Source of the DNA: Flavobacterium sp. M31R6
GTDB taxonomy: Bacteria; Bacteroidota; Bacteroidia; Flavobacteriales; Flavobacteriaceae
Reading direction: 5' to 3'
DNA: 64,000 bases
Assembly: GCF_013284035.1 (NCBI RefSeq)
Contig: NZ_CP054141.1
Coordinates: 124,001-188,000 of the forward strand
Shown: positions 17,250 to 26,363 of the stretch, one piece after another
Numbering within the stretch: the first letter of the stretch is position 1
How the letters are laid out: the number at the start of each line of letters is the position of its first letter
Position numbers and translations under genes: made by a program
The notes under the pieces: model-generated
What the model was told of the DNA's origin: nothing
The model's database searches: none
What the model saw: only the letters and a program-made list of their open reading frames with translations

Positions 17250-18662
17250 ATGAAAAAACATTTACTTCTCATAACTTTTTTTTTATTGTCACTAAAATTT
17301 TTTGGTCAAAGTCCAGCACCAACTATTTCTAATAAAAAATTTTCAATTGGAAGCTACGGGCGAGCAGGAATAGCGTATAGTCTTGGAGCTCCAGACACTG
17401 AATTTCCACAATCTCTCAATTTAAATGGGATGGGATCTATCGGAGGTAGATTTGAAGAAAACGATTATTTTGAGTTAGCTGCTGCAATGCACTTTACTCC
17501 AACTATTGCCAGCAATGACACTACCCGAATTAATGTTCAGGCACGATTTGCATTTTATACTACTCAAGGTCAATTAATAGGAAACGTATCCAACAAGTCT
17601 ATTGGAGGAATTACAACCGCTTTACCTGAATTATTTGCCGAAGCCAATAATATAATGGGCACTAATTGGAGTATTTGGCTAGGAGCACGATTATTTCGAG
17701 GTGATGATATACATATTATTGACCATTATTATTTTGATGATCATTCAGGGCAAGGTGTTGGAATAAGACACAAAAACACTCAGTTTTCTGTAATTTTTAC
17801 CGGTTCAATAGATACTACATCGACATTACCTCCCAATTTCTACCTTAACATTGTGAATGGAACTCCTTCCTTGGGATTACGCAACAGATATGTCTCTATA
17901 TTAGAACATACCTTAATAACTAAGAAAGGTTATGTAAAATTACTAGGTGAATTTCAAAGACTCCCTTCAGGAACTTCTAAAGACGCAACCACAAAATACA
18001 ATTACCCTGCTGATATTGGCTATGTTGTTGGTGCCAAATATTTTAAAAACATTTCATCCAAATTACCGGGTTCCTTTAATGCGATAAGTGCCCGTTATGG
18101 TACCGGAATTGCCAATGGTGGTGATGGAGGCAGTAGTAAAACTTATATAACTTATGGAGGACCAAACTTGGAAACAAATAGTTTCAGAAAAGCCTATTCA
18201 CTTGCCCTTACAGAAACTTTTTTATTGAATTTTAACAAAAATTATTCTCTGAATGGATATGCAATTTATACTAAAAGCAGAGGCGCTAGCGACAGTCTAA
18301 ACACCACTACAGATTATCTGGGCAAACAAATATTATTCAACAGAAAACAGGATATCGCTTTTGGAGCAAGAGGCACTTGGTACATCAAAAATTGGTTGCA
18401 TTTACTTCATGAAGTTGATCTGGCTTGGCGAAAGGACGGTACGCAGGATTTTGCACAAATGACCAAATTCACTATTGCTCCAACATTAGTCCCAACATCA
18501 GAGCGAGATGTTTGGGCAAGACCGCACTTTAGATTTGTTTATAGCATAGCGCATTATAACAAATTTGCATCCAACAACCTCTACTCACCATACCTGACTC
18601 AAAGTGGTATCAAAAGCTGGGGACAATATATAGGGGCCAAAGTTGAGTGGTGGATATGGTAA
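17250..18662 (+). CDS. LamB/maltoporin-like carbohydrate porin
   Basis: A 470-residue outer-membrane barrel. The signal peptide is MKKHLLLITFFLLSLKFFGQ. The sequence opens with GSYGRAGIAYS and has WSIWLGARLFRGDDIHIIDH followed by YYFD, matching the maltoporin landmark where the L3 loop follows a strand. It ends with an aromatic C-terminus (WWIW), typical of barrel insertion. No sugar-utilisation genes adjoin it, so the substrate is not indicated. Monocistronic; a weak dyad with CCCTAG/CTAGGG follows at 18671-18714. Confidence 0.78.
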   Translation: MKKHLLLITFFLLSLKFFGQSPAPTISNKKFSIGSYGRAGIAYSLGAPDTEFPQSLNLNGMGSIGGRFEENDYFELAAAMHFTPTIASNDTTRINVQARFAFYTTQGQLIGNVSNKSIGGITTALPELFAEANNIMGTNWSIWLGARLFRGDDIHIIDHYYFDDHSGQGVGIRHKNTQFSVIFTGSIDTTSTLPPNFYLNIVNGTPSLGLRNRYVSILEHTLITKKGYVKLLGEFQRLPSGTSKDATTKYNYPADIGYVVGAKYFKNISSKLPGSFNAISARYGTGIANGGDGGSSKTYITYGGPNLETNSFRKAYSLALTETFLLNFNKNYSLNGYAIYTKSRGASDSLNTTTDYLGKQILFNRKQDIAFGARGTWYIKNWLHLLHEVDLAWRKDGTQDFAQMTKFTIAPTLVPTSERDVWARPHFRFVYSIAHYNKFASNNLYSPYLTQSGIKSWGQYIGAKVEWWIW

Positions 18663-18807
18663 ATAAGAAAACCCTAGCATCTTGAGATTAAAAAATCACA
18701 AAATTACTAGGGCTTAAAATTAATTACAACAAAATTCATTTTGTCAAAATCATGCAGTAGGTTTAAAACATAATTTCTTGACTTAAAGATTCTTGATATG
18801 CTATTCA

Positions 18808-19194
18808 CTACTTTGCTATGCAGAATGTGCTTTCTGGATCAACATCTCCATCTGGTATATTTTTACAATGAAAAGTTCTTTTAATCGTAAAACAATCACC
18901 ATCTATACTCATAACATCTACCGCTATCCTATCACCAACCTCGATTTGACTCTCCACACTTTTTTTAGTACAAGTGACTTCATATTGACAATCAGTCACC
19001 CACTTTACACTCCATGACATTTGTAACACTCCATTATCATAACTTTCTTGAGTATTGCCTTTTATTACAAAAGTTTTTTTAGGATAATCTGGGTTGTATG
19101 CTTTTATGTTTTTCAATTTAGCACAATCTAAGGCTTGTGAATACCCTATTGCTCCTACTACTAGAAATAAAATAAGTACAATTTTCTTTTTCAT
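18808..19194 (-). CDS. secreted cysteine-containing protein, unrecognised
   Basis: A 128-residue protein with signal peptide MKKKIVLILFLVVGAIGYSQ and a mature part of about 108 residues. It has six Cys (in ALDCAKL, TDCQYEVTCT, DGDCFTI, TFHCKNI and the C-terminal FCIAK), probably disulfide-bonded in the periplasm or outside. The repeated small beta pattern has no recognised motif. It converges on the porin gene; its upstream gap is shared with gcdH. Confidence 0.6.
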   Translation of the reverse strand: MKKKIVLILFLVVGAIGYSQALDCAKLKNIKAYNPDYPKKTFVIKGNTQESYDNGVLQMSWSVKWVTDCQYEVTCTKKSVESQIEVGDRIAVDVMSIDGDCFTIKRTFHCKNIPDGDVDPESTFCIAK

Positions 19195-19620
19195 AATTTT
19201 GATTTGGGTTAATTTGAGGGAAAAATAAAGAATTAAAAACTATTCATTTATTTAGCAATATTACAAAATTGTGTAGCTCAATCCAACACTTCCTCTTCAC
19301 TTTCTTGATATAACATAACTACCTGTTAATCTATAATATACATCACAATACTGTGTATTAGATTACTTTTTTAATAAAATAAAAATAGTTTATAACGGAA
19401 ATAATGTTTGAAATTCTTTAATTATTTTAAACTAATATTTCCTTCATCAGCTCCAGCTGTTTGACTGTAAATTATTTTAGCATTACGAAACGCTTTTAAA
19501 TACATTACCATATACTCAGTTCTATCAAATTATTTTTTCTATAAAAATTATTTTATAACAATTTATTTTAGTTTTGTTATATTTCTTTATGTAGATTTGT
19601 AACAATAAAACCGTTATATC
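19195..19620. other. 426-bp intergenic region before gcdH
   Basis: Very AT-rich divergent region. TAGATTTG at 19592-19599 fits the -7 box of gcdH, with TTG at 19574-19576 (spacer 15, short), leaving a leader of about 15 bases. No ORF or strong hairpin is seen in the rest. Confidence 0.4.
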
Positions 19621-20799
19621 ATGAGACCAGATTTATTCCAAGCCCCAGATTATTACAATCTAGATGATTTATTAAGTGAGGAACACAAACTTGTTCGTGA
19701 CTCCGCCCGTGCTTGGGTAAAACGTGAAGTTTCTCCCATTATAGAAGAATATGCCCAAAAAGCTGAATTTCCAAAACAAATTATAAAAGGACTCGGTGAA
19801 ATAGGTGGTTTTGGACCTTATATCCCCGTAGAATATGGTGGAGCAGGGTTAGATCAAATCTCTTATGGGCTAATTATGCAAGAGATTGAACGAGGTGATT
19901 CAGGTGTTCGTTCAACTTCGTCAGTACAATCTTCGTTGGTAATGTACCCTATTTGGAAATATGGAAATGAAGAGCAAAGAATGAAATATTTACCAAAATT
20001 AGCCACAGGAGAATTCATGGGTTGTTTTGGTTTGACCGAGCCTAATTATGGTTCAGATCCAGGAAGTATGATTACTAATTTCAAAGATATGGGCGACCAT
20101 TATCTTTTGAATGGTGCGAAAATGTGGATTTCGAATGCTCCATTCGCAGATATTGCCATTGTTTGGGCAAAAAATGAAGAAGGAAGAATACACGGATTAA
20201 TCGTAGAACGTGGAATGGAAGGTTTTACAACTCCTGAAACGCATAACAAATGGTCACTTCGCGCTTCCTCTACTGGAGAATTGATTTTTGACAATGTAAA
20301 AGTACCAAAAGAGAATTTATTACCTAATAAATCTGGATTAGGAGCACCGTTAGGTTGTTTGGATTCTGCTCGTTATGGAATTGCGTGGGGCGCTATTGGT
20401 GCTGCAATGGATTGTTATGACACTGCTTTGCGTTATGCCAAAGAAAGAATTCAGTTTGACAAGCCTATTGCGGGAACTCAATTGCAGCAAAAGAAACTAG
20501 CCGAAATGATTACCGAAATCACCAAAGCGCAATTACTAACTTGGAGACTTGGAGTTCTAAGGAATGAAGGAAGAGCAACCACTGCCCAAATCTCTATGGC
20601 TAAAAGAAACAATGTAGACATGGCAATTCATATTGCCCGTGAAGCTAGACAAATGTTAGGAGGAATGGGAATTACCGGAGAATATTCCATCATGCGCCAT
20701 ATGATGAACCTAGAATCAGTAATTACATATGAAGGAACTCACGACATTCATTTATTGATTACAGGAATGGACATCACTGGAATTCCTGCTTTCAAATAG
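19621..20799 (+). CDS. gcdH: glutaryl-CoA dehydrogenase-type acyl-CoA dehydrogenase
   Basis: A 392-residue flavoenzyme. The GCDH signature region GVRSTSSVQSSLVMYPIWKY contains the Arg used to bind the glutaryl carboxylate. GCFGLTEPNYGSDPGSM and KMWISNAPFADIAIVWA follow. The catalytic Glu lies in ITYEGTHDIHLLI near the C-terminus. Known role: oxidative decarboxylation of glutaryl-CoA to crotonyl-CoA in lysine and tryptophan breakdown. Monocistronic, with a terminator at 20840-20868. Confidence 0.85.
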   Translation: MRPDLFQAPDYYNLDDLLSEEHKLVRDSARAWVKREVSPIIEEYAQKAEFPKQIIKGLGEIGGFGPYIPVEYGGAGLDQISYGLIMQEIERGDSGVRSTSSVQSSLVMYPIWKYGNEEQRMKYLPKLATGEFMGCFGLTEPNYGSDPGSMITNFKDMGDHYLLNGAKMWISNAPFADIAIVWAKNEEGRIHGLIVERGMEGFTTPETHNKWSLRASSTGELIFDNVKVPKENLLPNKSGLGAPLGCLDSARYGIAWGAIGAAMDCYDTALRYAKERIQFDKPIAGTQLQQKKLAEMITEITKAQLLTWRLGVLRNEGRATTAQISMAKRNNVDMAIHIAREARQMLGGMGITGEYSIMRHMMNLESVITYEGTHDIHLLITGMDITGIPAFK

Positions 20800-20839
20800 A
20801 ACTAAACAACTATTAAAGTATTTATAAAATTGATAGTCA

Positions 20840-20868
20840 AAGCTTCTTGGTAACGAGAAGCTTTTTTA
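20840..20868 (+). terminator. intrinsic terminator of gcdH
   Basis: AAGCTTCT (20840-20847) pairs with AGAAGCTT (20856-20863), followed by a T-run. Its position shows that an upstream in-frame GTG at 20847 cannot be the start of the next gene. Confidence 0.75.
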
Positions 20869-20891
20869 ATTTTACACTAAAAAGAAACTCA

Positions 20892-21674
20892 ATGAATATT
20901 GCAACAATCAACTCAGGCATTCAAACGCAAAAACAACAATTATTAAACCATTCTTTATACAAAAAAATAAATACTCTTGAAGATTTACATCACTTCTTAG
21001 AAAACCATGTATATGCAGTTTGGGATTTTATGTCTTTGTTAAAAGCTTTGCAAAATAAATTAACCTGTACTTCAACACCTTGGTTTGCGACACCAAATCC
21101 TGAAACCAGATATTTAATCAATGAAATTGTGCTGGCAGAGGAAAGTGATTTAAGCATCGACGGTCGACGTTTAAGCCATTTTGAAATGTACATAGAAGCA
21201 ATGCAAGATTGCGGTGCCAAAACAATTGGTATTGAACTTTTTTTAGAAGAGGTTAATTCACTTCACAATATATTTGTTGCCATCAAAAAAAGTGATCTAC
21301 ATCCAAATATAAAAGAGTTTCTTGACTTTACGTTTAGAGTTATTGAAGAAGGCAAACCGCACAAAATAGCCGCAGCATTTACCTTTGGTAGAGAAGATTT
21401 GATTCCGAAAATGTTTACAGAAATCTTAAAAAATTTTCAGTCCAAATTCCCTGATAATGATTTAAGTAAATTACTTTATTACTTTGAAAGACATATCGAA
21501 TTGGATGCTGATGAGCATGGCCCAATGGCAATGAAGATGATTACCGAACTATGTGGTGAGGATTCAAAAAAATGGTCGGAAGTGGAAGAAATTTCGATTC
21601 TGGCTTTAGAAAAAAGAATAGGTCTTTGGGATGCTATTGAAGAACAAATTCTCCTAAAAGCCGAAATGGTTTAA
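20892..21674 (+). CDS. DUF3050 family protein (heme-oxygenase-like fold)
   Basis: I choose ATG 20892 (MNIATINSGIQTQKQQLL, 260 residues) because the terminator of gcdH covers the longer frame. Landmarks of DUF3050 are HHFLENHVYAVWDFMSLLKA, EIVLAEESD and YYFERHIELDADEHGPMAMK. The conserved Glu and His positions fit the predicted helical, di-iron or heme-oxygenase-like (TenA/PqqC-type) fold. Activity is unknown. It lies 44 bp before the SGNH lipoprotein gene, perhaps co-transcribed. Confidence 0.8.
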   Translation: MNIATINSGIQTQKQQLLNHSLYKKINTLEDLHHFLENHVYAVWDFMSLLKALQNKLTCTSTPWFATPNPETRYLINEIVLAEESDLSIDGRRLSHFEMYIEAMQDCGAKTIGIELFLEEVNSLHNIFVAIKKSDLHPNIKEFLDFTFRVIEEGKPHKIAAAFTFGREDLIPKMFTEILKNFQSKFPDNDLSKLLYYFERHIELDADEHGPMAMKMITELCGEDSKKWSEVEEISILALEKRIGLWDAIEEQILLKAEMV

Positions 21675-21718
21675 TAAAATAAGTAACCTAAGAATCGTTT
21701 AATTGTAATTTCCTAAAA

Positions 21719-22459
21719 ATGGTTTATACATTGAAAATATGCGTATTATTCTTAAGCCTTCTTTTGATAGATTGCCAATCTGACAATACTGATATAAAAT
21801 CCGTTGCGCCCTCACAAAACCCTAAACCAACTCAACTAACATTGGCCACTAAATCAGAACCCATTAAATATTTGGCTTTGGGAGACAGTTATACAATAGG
21901 GCAAAGTGTTTGTGAAACCTGCCGATTTCCAGAACAATTAAAAGCCAAGCTCTATAATTTAAACACTCGAAATAGCATTTCGTTAAACATAATTGCAAAG
22001 ACAGGATGGACAACCAGTAATTTAATATCGGCAATAAACAGTCAAAATCCAAGTAATGATTATGACCTAGTTACTTTACTCATTGGGGTGAATAATCAAT
22101 ATCAAGGGAATTCTTTTTCTGAATATGAAAAAGAATTCCCTGATTTAGTAAATAAGGCTATTTTATTAGCAAAAGGTGACAAAACAAATTTAATAGTAGT
22201 CTCTATTCCAGATTATGCATACACGCCATTTGGCAATGGAAATAAAAGAGTATCTACAGAAATAGATCAATATAATTCTTATGCACAAAACTATTGTGCA
22301 GAAAACAGCATAATATTCGTAAACATTACAGACATAACCAGACAAGGCTTATCAAATCCTAGCCTAGTTGCATCAGACAACTTACATCCTTCTGAAAAAG
22401 CATATACTTTATTCGTAGAACGCATTTTACCAAAAGCAGTCGACGTTTTACAAAATTAA
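21719..22459 (+). CDS. SGNH/GDSL-family hydrolase, lipoprotein
   Basis: A 246-residue protein with a hydrophobic N-terminus ending in LLIDC, a relaxed lipobox, so probably a lipoprotein. Block I is YLALGDSYTIGQSV (nucleophile Ser), block III is LLIGVNNQYQG (Asn) and block V is SDNLHPSEKAY (Asp/His). Likely an esterase or lipase acting at the cell surface or periplasm; substrate unknown. Its stop is 3 bp from the end of the converging ferredoxin gene. Confidence 0.82.
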   Translation: MVYTLKICVLFLSLLLIDCQSDNTDIKSVAPSQNPKPTQLTLATKSEPIKYLALGDSYTIGQSVCETCRFPEQLKAKLYNLNTRNSISLNIIAKTGWTTSNLISAINSQNPSNDYDLVTLLIGVNNQYQGNSFSEYEKEFPDLVNKAILLAKGDKTNLIVVSIPDYAYTPFGNGNKRVSTEIDQYNSYAQNYCAENSIIFVNITDITRQGLSNPSLVASDNLHPSEKAYTLFVERILPKAVDVLQN

Positions 22460-22462
22460 ATA

Positions 22463-22780
22463 TTAATTCTCTGGGGCCAATTCCAATTCCAAGCCTTCGA
22501 GACTCTCGGTAATCGGGATTTGACAACCCAAACGACTATTTGATTTTACATAAAAAGCTTCAGATAACATAGCTTCTTCATCATCACCCATAGCCGGCAA
22601 CGGAACATCATTAAGAACATAACATTGGCAAGAAGCGCACATTGCCATTCCCCCGCAAGTTCCCTCAACCGGAAGCTCATAGGCTTTGCACAATTCCATT
22701 ATGTTCATCGCCATATCTGTTGGGGCCTGTAATTCATGAACAACTCCTTCTCTATCTTTAATTTTTATTAAAACGTCCAT
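22463..22780 (-). CDS. 2Fe-2S ferredoxin (adrenodoxin type)
   Basis: A 105-residue electron carrier. The cluster ligands are in GTCGGMAMCASCQCYVL (Cys-x5-Cys-x2-Cys) and the distant Cys in SRLGCQIPI, the standard ISC/adrenodoxin layout. It starts with a ubiquitin-like beta-grasp (DVLIKIKDREGVVHELQAP). No isc genes are adjacent; an NifU-like/Mrp Fe-S pair lies 0.8 kb away on the same strand. Confidence 0.9.
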   Translation of the reverse strand: MDVLIKIKDREGVVHELQAPTDMAMNIMELCKAYELPVEGTCGGMAMCASCQCYVLNDVPLPAMGDDEEAMLSEAFYVKSNSRLGCQIPITESLEGLELELAPEN

Positions 22781-22831
22781 TATATAATTTAACTTTTATT
22801 AAAAAAATCGAAGCTGTTTAAAACTTCGATG

Positions 22832-23305
22832 TTAATCTTTTACTGTAAGATCTAGTGCGTAATCTTTATTATTTTCGTTATTATGAATTTTCAAACCAAT
22901 AACATCAGCTTGATTCACTACGAAAGTGACTTTCACAGCGGGCGTATAAGATCCTTCAAAAGTTTTAAATATTAACTTTCCCTCATACGTTAAATTCAAC
23001 AAACCATTTTTTTCCGTTTTTGTTTTAGTCAATATTTGCGAATCTAAAACTGCTGTAATATATGCGCTTTTATCTAACATTTTAGCCTTGCCCCCGCTTA
23101 ATTCAGTCAAAAATTCAGCATTGGCAATCTTTAATTGTCCCTGTCTATTTGACGATATATCAACCATTGAAGAAAAGTTTAATTCAGTCCATTCTTCATC
23201 AACATTAACATACGTTTTGGACACATATGCCTCTTGAATTGGTTCTTGGGCATAATTTTTATAGAAACACAGAAATAGAATAATTAATAAGTACTGCTTT
23301 TTCAT
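22832..23305 (-). CDS. secreted protein, unrecognised
   Basis: A 157-residue protein with signal peptide MKKQYLLIILFLCFYKNYAQ. The remainder is predicted beta-rich (EEWTELNFSSMVDISSNRQ, GKLIFKTFEGSYTPAVKVTF) without Cys or catalytic motifs. It lies 51 bp before the ferredoxin gene on the same strand. The 294-bp gap upstream (23306-23599) shows no gene. Confidence 0.6.
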   Translation of the reverse strand: MKKQYLLIILFLCFYKNYAQEPIQEAYVSKTYVNVDEEWTELNFSSMVDISSNRQGQLKIANAEFLTELSGGKAKMLDKSAYITAVLDSQILTKTKTEKNGLLNLTYEGKLIFKTFEGSYTPAVKVTFVVNQADVIGLKIHNNENNKDYALDLTVKD

Positions 23306-23599
23306 AATTCAAATTTTATAGGTTAGTGCTACAAATGTAAATTTTTATTTGAATTTTCAAATAAAAAAATCTTGAATTATTCACATTGTTTTTTGCGCAA
23401 AACAAAATAAACAGCGATTTTATTGGTAATTCATTAATAATAATCTTTAAAAAAAACCTTTTCGTTGATTTTTAACAAGTATGAACCATCTATTTAACAA
23501 GAGCGAACATGACTTTTATCATTTTATACTTGGCTTTTTTTTATTAAAGAGTCATTTTTAAGATTAATAAAAACAAACAATATTCTATTTTTCAATGCA

Positions 23600-23839
23600 T
23601 TACATAATATTAACAACCGTTTCTATTTGAGGGGCATACTTTTTAATGGTAGTCTCCACTCCGGCTCTTAACGTCATCTGATTCACACTACAACTTGTAC
23701 ACGCTCCTTCAAGGCGCACTTTTACGTGTTTTCCTTCATCAATTGAAATAAGCGTAATGTCTCCACCATCTGAATTCAGAAAAGGTCTGATTTCTTCCAG
23801 TGCTTTTAGAACATTATTAGTTAATTCTTCTGTTTTCAT
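23600..23839 (-). CDS. NifU C-terminal (Nfu) domain Fe-S carrier
   Basis: A 79-residue single-domain protein. The CxxC cluster ligand motif is in GACTSCSVNQMTLRAGVE, and FLNSDGGDITLISIDE is the standard Nfu opening. Nfu proteins receive [4Fe-4S] clusters and hand them to apo-enzymes. It follows mrp by 85 bp on the same strand, which supports a joint role in Fe-S trafficking. Confidence 0.88.
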   Translation of the reverse strand: MKTEELTNNVLKALEEIRPFLNSDGGDITLISIDEGKHVKVRLEGACTSCSVNQMTLRAGVETTIKKYAPQIETVVNIM

Positions 23840-23924
23840 AAGTTGATATCTATTATTCTTTTTCGGTCTACCGATATTTTCAGGAATTAATCACACATTA
23901 GTGATTGCTATTCATCCTTCAATA

Positions 23925-25052
23925 TTATTTCTTAACAGCCGAACATCCGGCCATTGTAGTGATTTTGATTGCTTCAGTAGGTTCCAAATTTTCATTTCTA
24001 TTGACAACTTCACTAACTACGTTTCGTGTTATCTCGTCAAAAACATTTTCAATAATAGAACCTGTTTGTAATGCCGCTGGACGTCCATAATCTCCCGCTT
24101 CGCGAATAGACTGTACAATTGGCACTTCTCCAAGAAAAGCAACTCCTAGATCCTGAGCAAGATCTTTAGCTCCCTCTTTTCCAAAGATATAATATTTATT
24201 GTTAGGCAATTCTTCTGGTGTAAAATAGGCCATGTTTTCTATAATTCCCAAAACAGGAACATTTATCGCTTCTGATAAAAACATGGAAACTCCTTTCTTG
24301 GCATCTGCCAGTGCAACAGCTTGTGGAGTACTAACCACAACAGCACCAGTAACAGGCAATGATTGCATAATTGATAAATGAATATCTCCTGTTCCAGGTG
24401 GCAGATCAATTAACATGAAATCTAATTCCCCCCAATTGGCATCAAAAATCATTTGATTTAGCGCTTTAGAAGCCATCGGACCTCTCCAGATTACAGCTTG
24501 ACTTGGCGAGGTGAAAAATCCGATAGAAAGCATTTTTACTCCATAACTTTCAACAGGTTTCATCTTCGATTTCCCGTCAACCTCTACCGAAATCGGCTTT
24601 TCATTTTCGACATCAAACATGATTGGCATCGATGGACCGTAAATATCAGCATCCAATATCCCTACTGCAAATCCCATTTTAGCTAATGTTACCGCCAAAT
24701 TTGCCGTAACAGTAGATTTTCCTACACCTCCTTTTCCTGAAGCAACTGCAATAATATTTTTTATCCCTGGTATAGCTTTTCCTTTAATTTCATTCTTTTC
24801 TGGAACTTCTACTTTTATGTTTACTTTGATTTTAGCATCTGGAGACACTAATTCATGTATCGTTTTTCTAATGTCATCTTCAGCTCTTTTCTTGATGTGC
24901 ATTGCCGGTGTATGCAATAACAAATCCACAACAACTTCATCTCCAAAAGTAACCACGTTTGCAATAGCGCCACTTTCTACCATATTTTTACCTTCACCAG
25001 CAATAGTTATTGTTTCTAATGCCTTAAGAATATCTTTTCTATCTAATTTCAT
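23925..25052 (-). CDS. Mrp/ApbC-family Fe-S cluster carrier ATPase
   Basis: A 375-residue protein with an N-terminal MIP18/DUF59 domain (residues 1-90). The ParA-like ATPase has a deviant Walker A, GKGGVGKSTV, and DLPPGTGDIHLSIMQSLP (Walker B region). In many bacterial homologues a CxxC after the NMAYF strand holds the bridging cluster; here that stretch reads MAYFTPEELPNNKYYIFGKE, with no Cys. The single C-terminal Cys is in AGCSAVKK. Operon with the Nfu-like gene. Confidence 0.88.
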   Translation of the reverse strand: MKLDRKDILKALETITIAGEGKNMVESGAIANVVTFGDEVVVDLLLHTPAMHIKKRAEDDIRKTIHELVSPDAKIKVNIKVEVPEKNEIKGKAIPGIKNIIAVASGKGGVGKSTVTANLAVTLAKMGFAVGILDADIYGPSMPIMFDVENEKPISVEVDGKSKMKPVESYGVKMLSIGFFTSPSQAVIWRGPMASKALNQMIFDANWGELDFMLIDLPPGTGDIHLSIMQSLPVTGAVVVSTPQAVALADAKKGVSMFLSEAINVPVLGIIENMAYFTPEELPNNKYYIFGKEGAKDLAQDLGVAFLGEVPIVQSIREAGDYGRPAALQTGSIIENVFDEITRNVVSEVVNRNENLEPTEAIKITTMAGCSAVKK

Positions 25053-25328
25053 GCGTAATTATTATTTTTTTATTTGGAACATGTAGTACCTTCTCCAATC
25101 TATTTATCTTTTTTGAATCGGGCGATTTCATTATAAATGGTTTAAAAAAAGGCTGTCTTTATTTAAACTAATTTTAGATTGCAAAGATAACGGATTAAGT
25201 TCTTATTCTAAAGGATTTGAATTGGATTTATTGATAGTGGTTGATAATAACATCTATAATCTCAACAGTCATTTTTGCAATCCTAAAATCCTTAAAAAAC
25301 AATAACTGCGAATAGAAGTAATACCGAA

Positions 25329-25661
25329 TTAAACCTTCATTTCAGGATCCCAAAAAACGGACTTAAAATTCATGATTTGATTATCCTCAACAACAATACC
25401 CTCACTTTCCAGTAATTGTTGCATTAGATTCGTTCCGTCAAAATGGTGTTTACCTGTTAACAATCCTTTTCTGTTGACCACTCTATGTGCAGGAACATCT
25501 TCAAGATTATGTGCTGCATTCATTGCCCAACCTACCATTCTGGCAGAACGCGCAGCCCCTAAAACTTTGGCAATTGCGCCATAGGAAGTGACCTTTCCGT
25601 ATGGAATTTGTCTGACGACAGCGTAAACTCTTTCAAAAAAATTATCGTTTGTTGCTTCCAT
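25329..25661 (-). CDS. alkyltransferase-like protein (ATL), MGMT family without the acceptor Cys
   Basis: A 110-residue MGMT-like DNA-binding domain: IPYGKVTSYGAIAKVLG, the Arg finger in GAARSARMVGWAMNA, and the active-site position reading VPAHRVV (A58) instead of PCHRV. ATLs of this kind bind O6-alkylguanine without repairing it and recruit nucleotide excision repair. The length matches ATLs, not full MGMT. It is 6 bp behind the LysE-type exporter in an operon started by trmB. Confidence 0.85.
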   Translation of the reverse strand: MEATNDNFFERVYAVVRQIPYGKVTSYGAIAKVLGAARSARMVGWAMNAAHNLEDVPAHRVVNRKGLLTGKHHFDGTNLMQQLLESEGIVVEDNQIMNFKSVFWDPEMKV

Positions 25662-25667
25662 TTTGTT

Positions 25668-26303
25668 TTATCCAAAATATCCTTTAATGAGTTTGAACAG
25701 TGTAACTATCGAAACTAACCCAGTAATTGAACCAATAATATAATTTCCATTATTGATTAAAAAAGAGGATTTTGCTTCCCTTTTCTTGAAGTATATGATG
25801 TAGAGATAAAAAACCAGAAAGGAACCTGCGACTACTCCTCCCACAAAAGCAAAAATAAAAGATTCTAAAAAATAAAAATACCCATACGTAGAAAGTGTAA
25901 TGGACACGAAAACATAATATGGAATGGGGAATAAATTCAATGCCGACAGCAACATTCCCAAAAAAAACCGATTCGTTTTACTGCGAACTTTGGTTTCCGA
26001 TTTAGGCAATTTTGGTTTTTTGGCTTTCCAAAAAAAATAAATGGTCAGTGCAATAAAAATAAATAGTCCAATTTCTTGAAGACTACTGATAATATCCGGA
26101 CGGCTATTAATAAAATTAGCAAATAATAAAGCTAAAAATGTCTGAAAAAAAACAATTATTGTAGCACCAATAGCGAAAGAAATGGCCTCATTCCTACCGT
26201 CTTTTAAGCTTACTTTTGCAGCTGTCATATTAATCAAACCAGGAGGTGTAATACCAATTGCTGCAACAATAAATCCGAGAAAAAAAGGCAATAGTAGAGT
26301 CAT
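25668..26303 (-). CDS. LysE/RhtB-family exporter
   Basis: A 211-residue membrane protein with six predicted transmembrane helices. The first helix and loop (FIVAAIGITPPGLINMTAAK) carry the family-typical GPGP-like turn in the form GITPPGL, and KDGRNEAISFAIGA follows. The family exports amino acids or related metabolites; the substrate here is not known. It lies 60 bp after trmB and 6 bp before the ATL gene. Confidence 0.75.
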   Translation of the reverse strand: MTLLLPFFLGFIVAAIGITPPGLINMTAAKVSLKDGRNEAISFAIGATIIVFFQTFLALLFANFINSRPDIISSLQEIGLFIFIALTIYFFWKAKKPKLPKSETKVRSKTNRFFLGMLLSALNLFPIPYYVFVSITLSTYGYFYFLESFIFAFVGGVVAGSFLVFYLYIIYFKKREAKSSFLINNGNYIIGSITGLVSIVTLFKLIKGYFG

Positions 26304-26363
26304 ACTTAGTTTGCATTTTCAGTTTGCAGTCTCAGCTTACAAACTGAAAACCATCTTAGAAAA

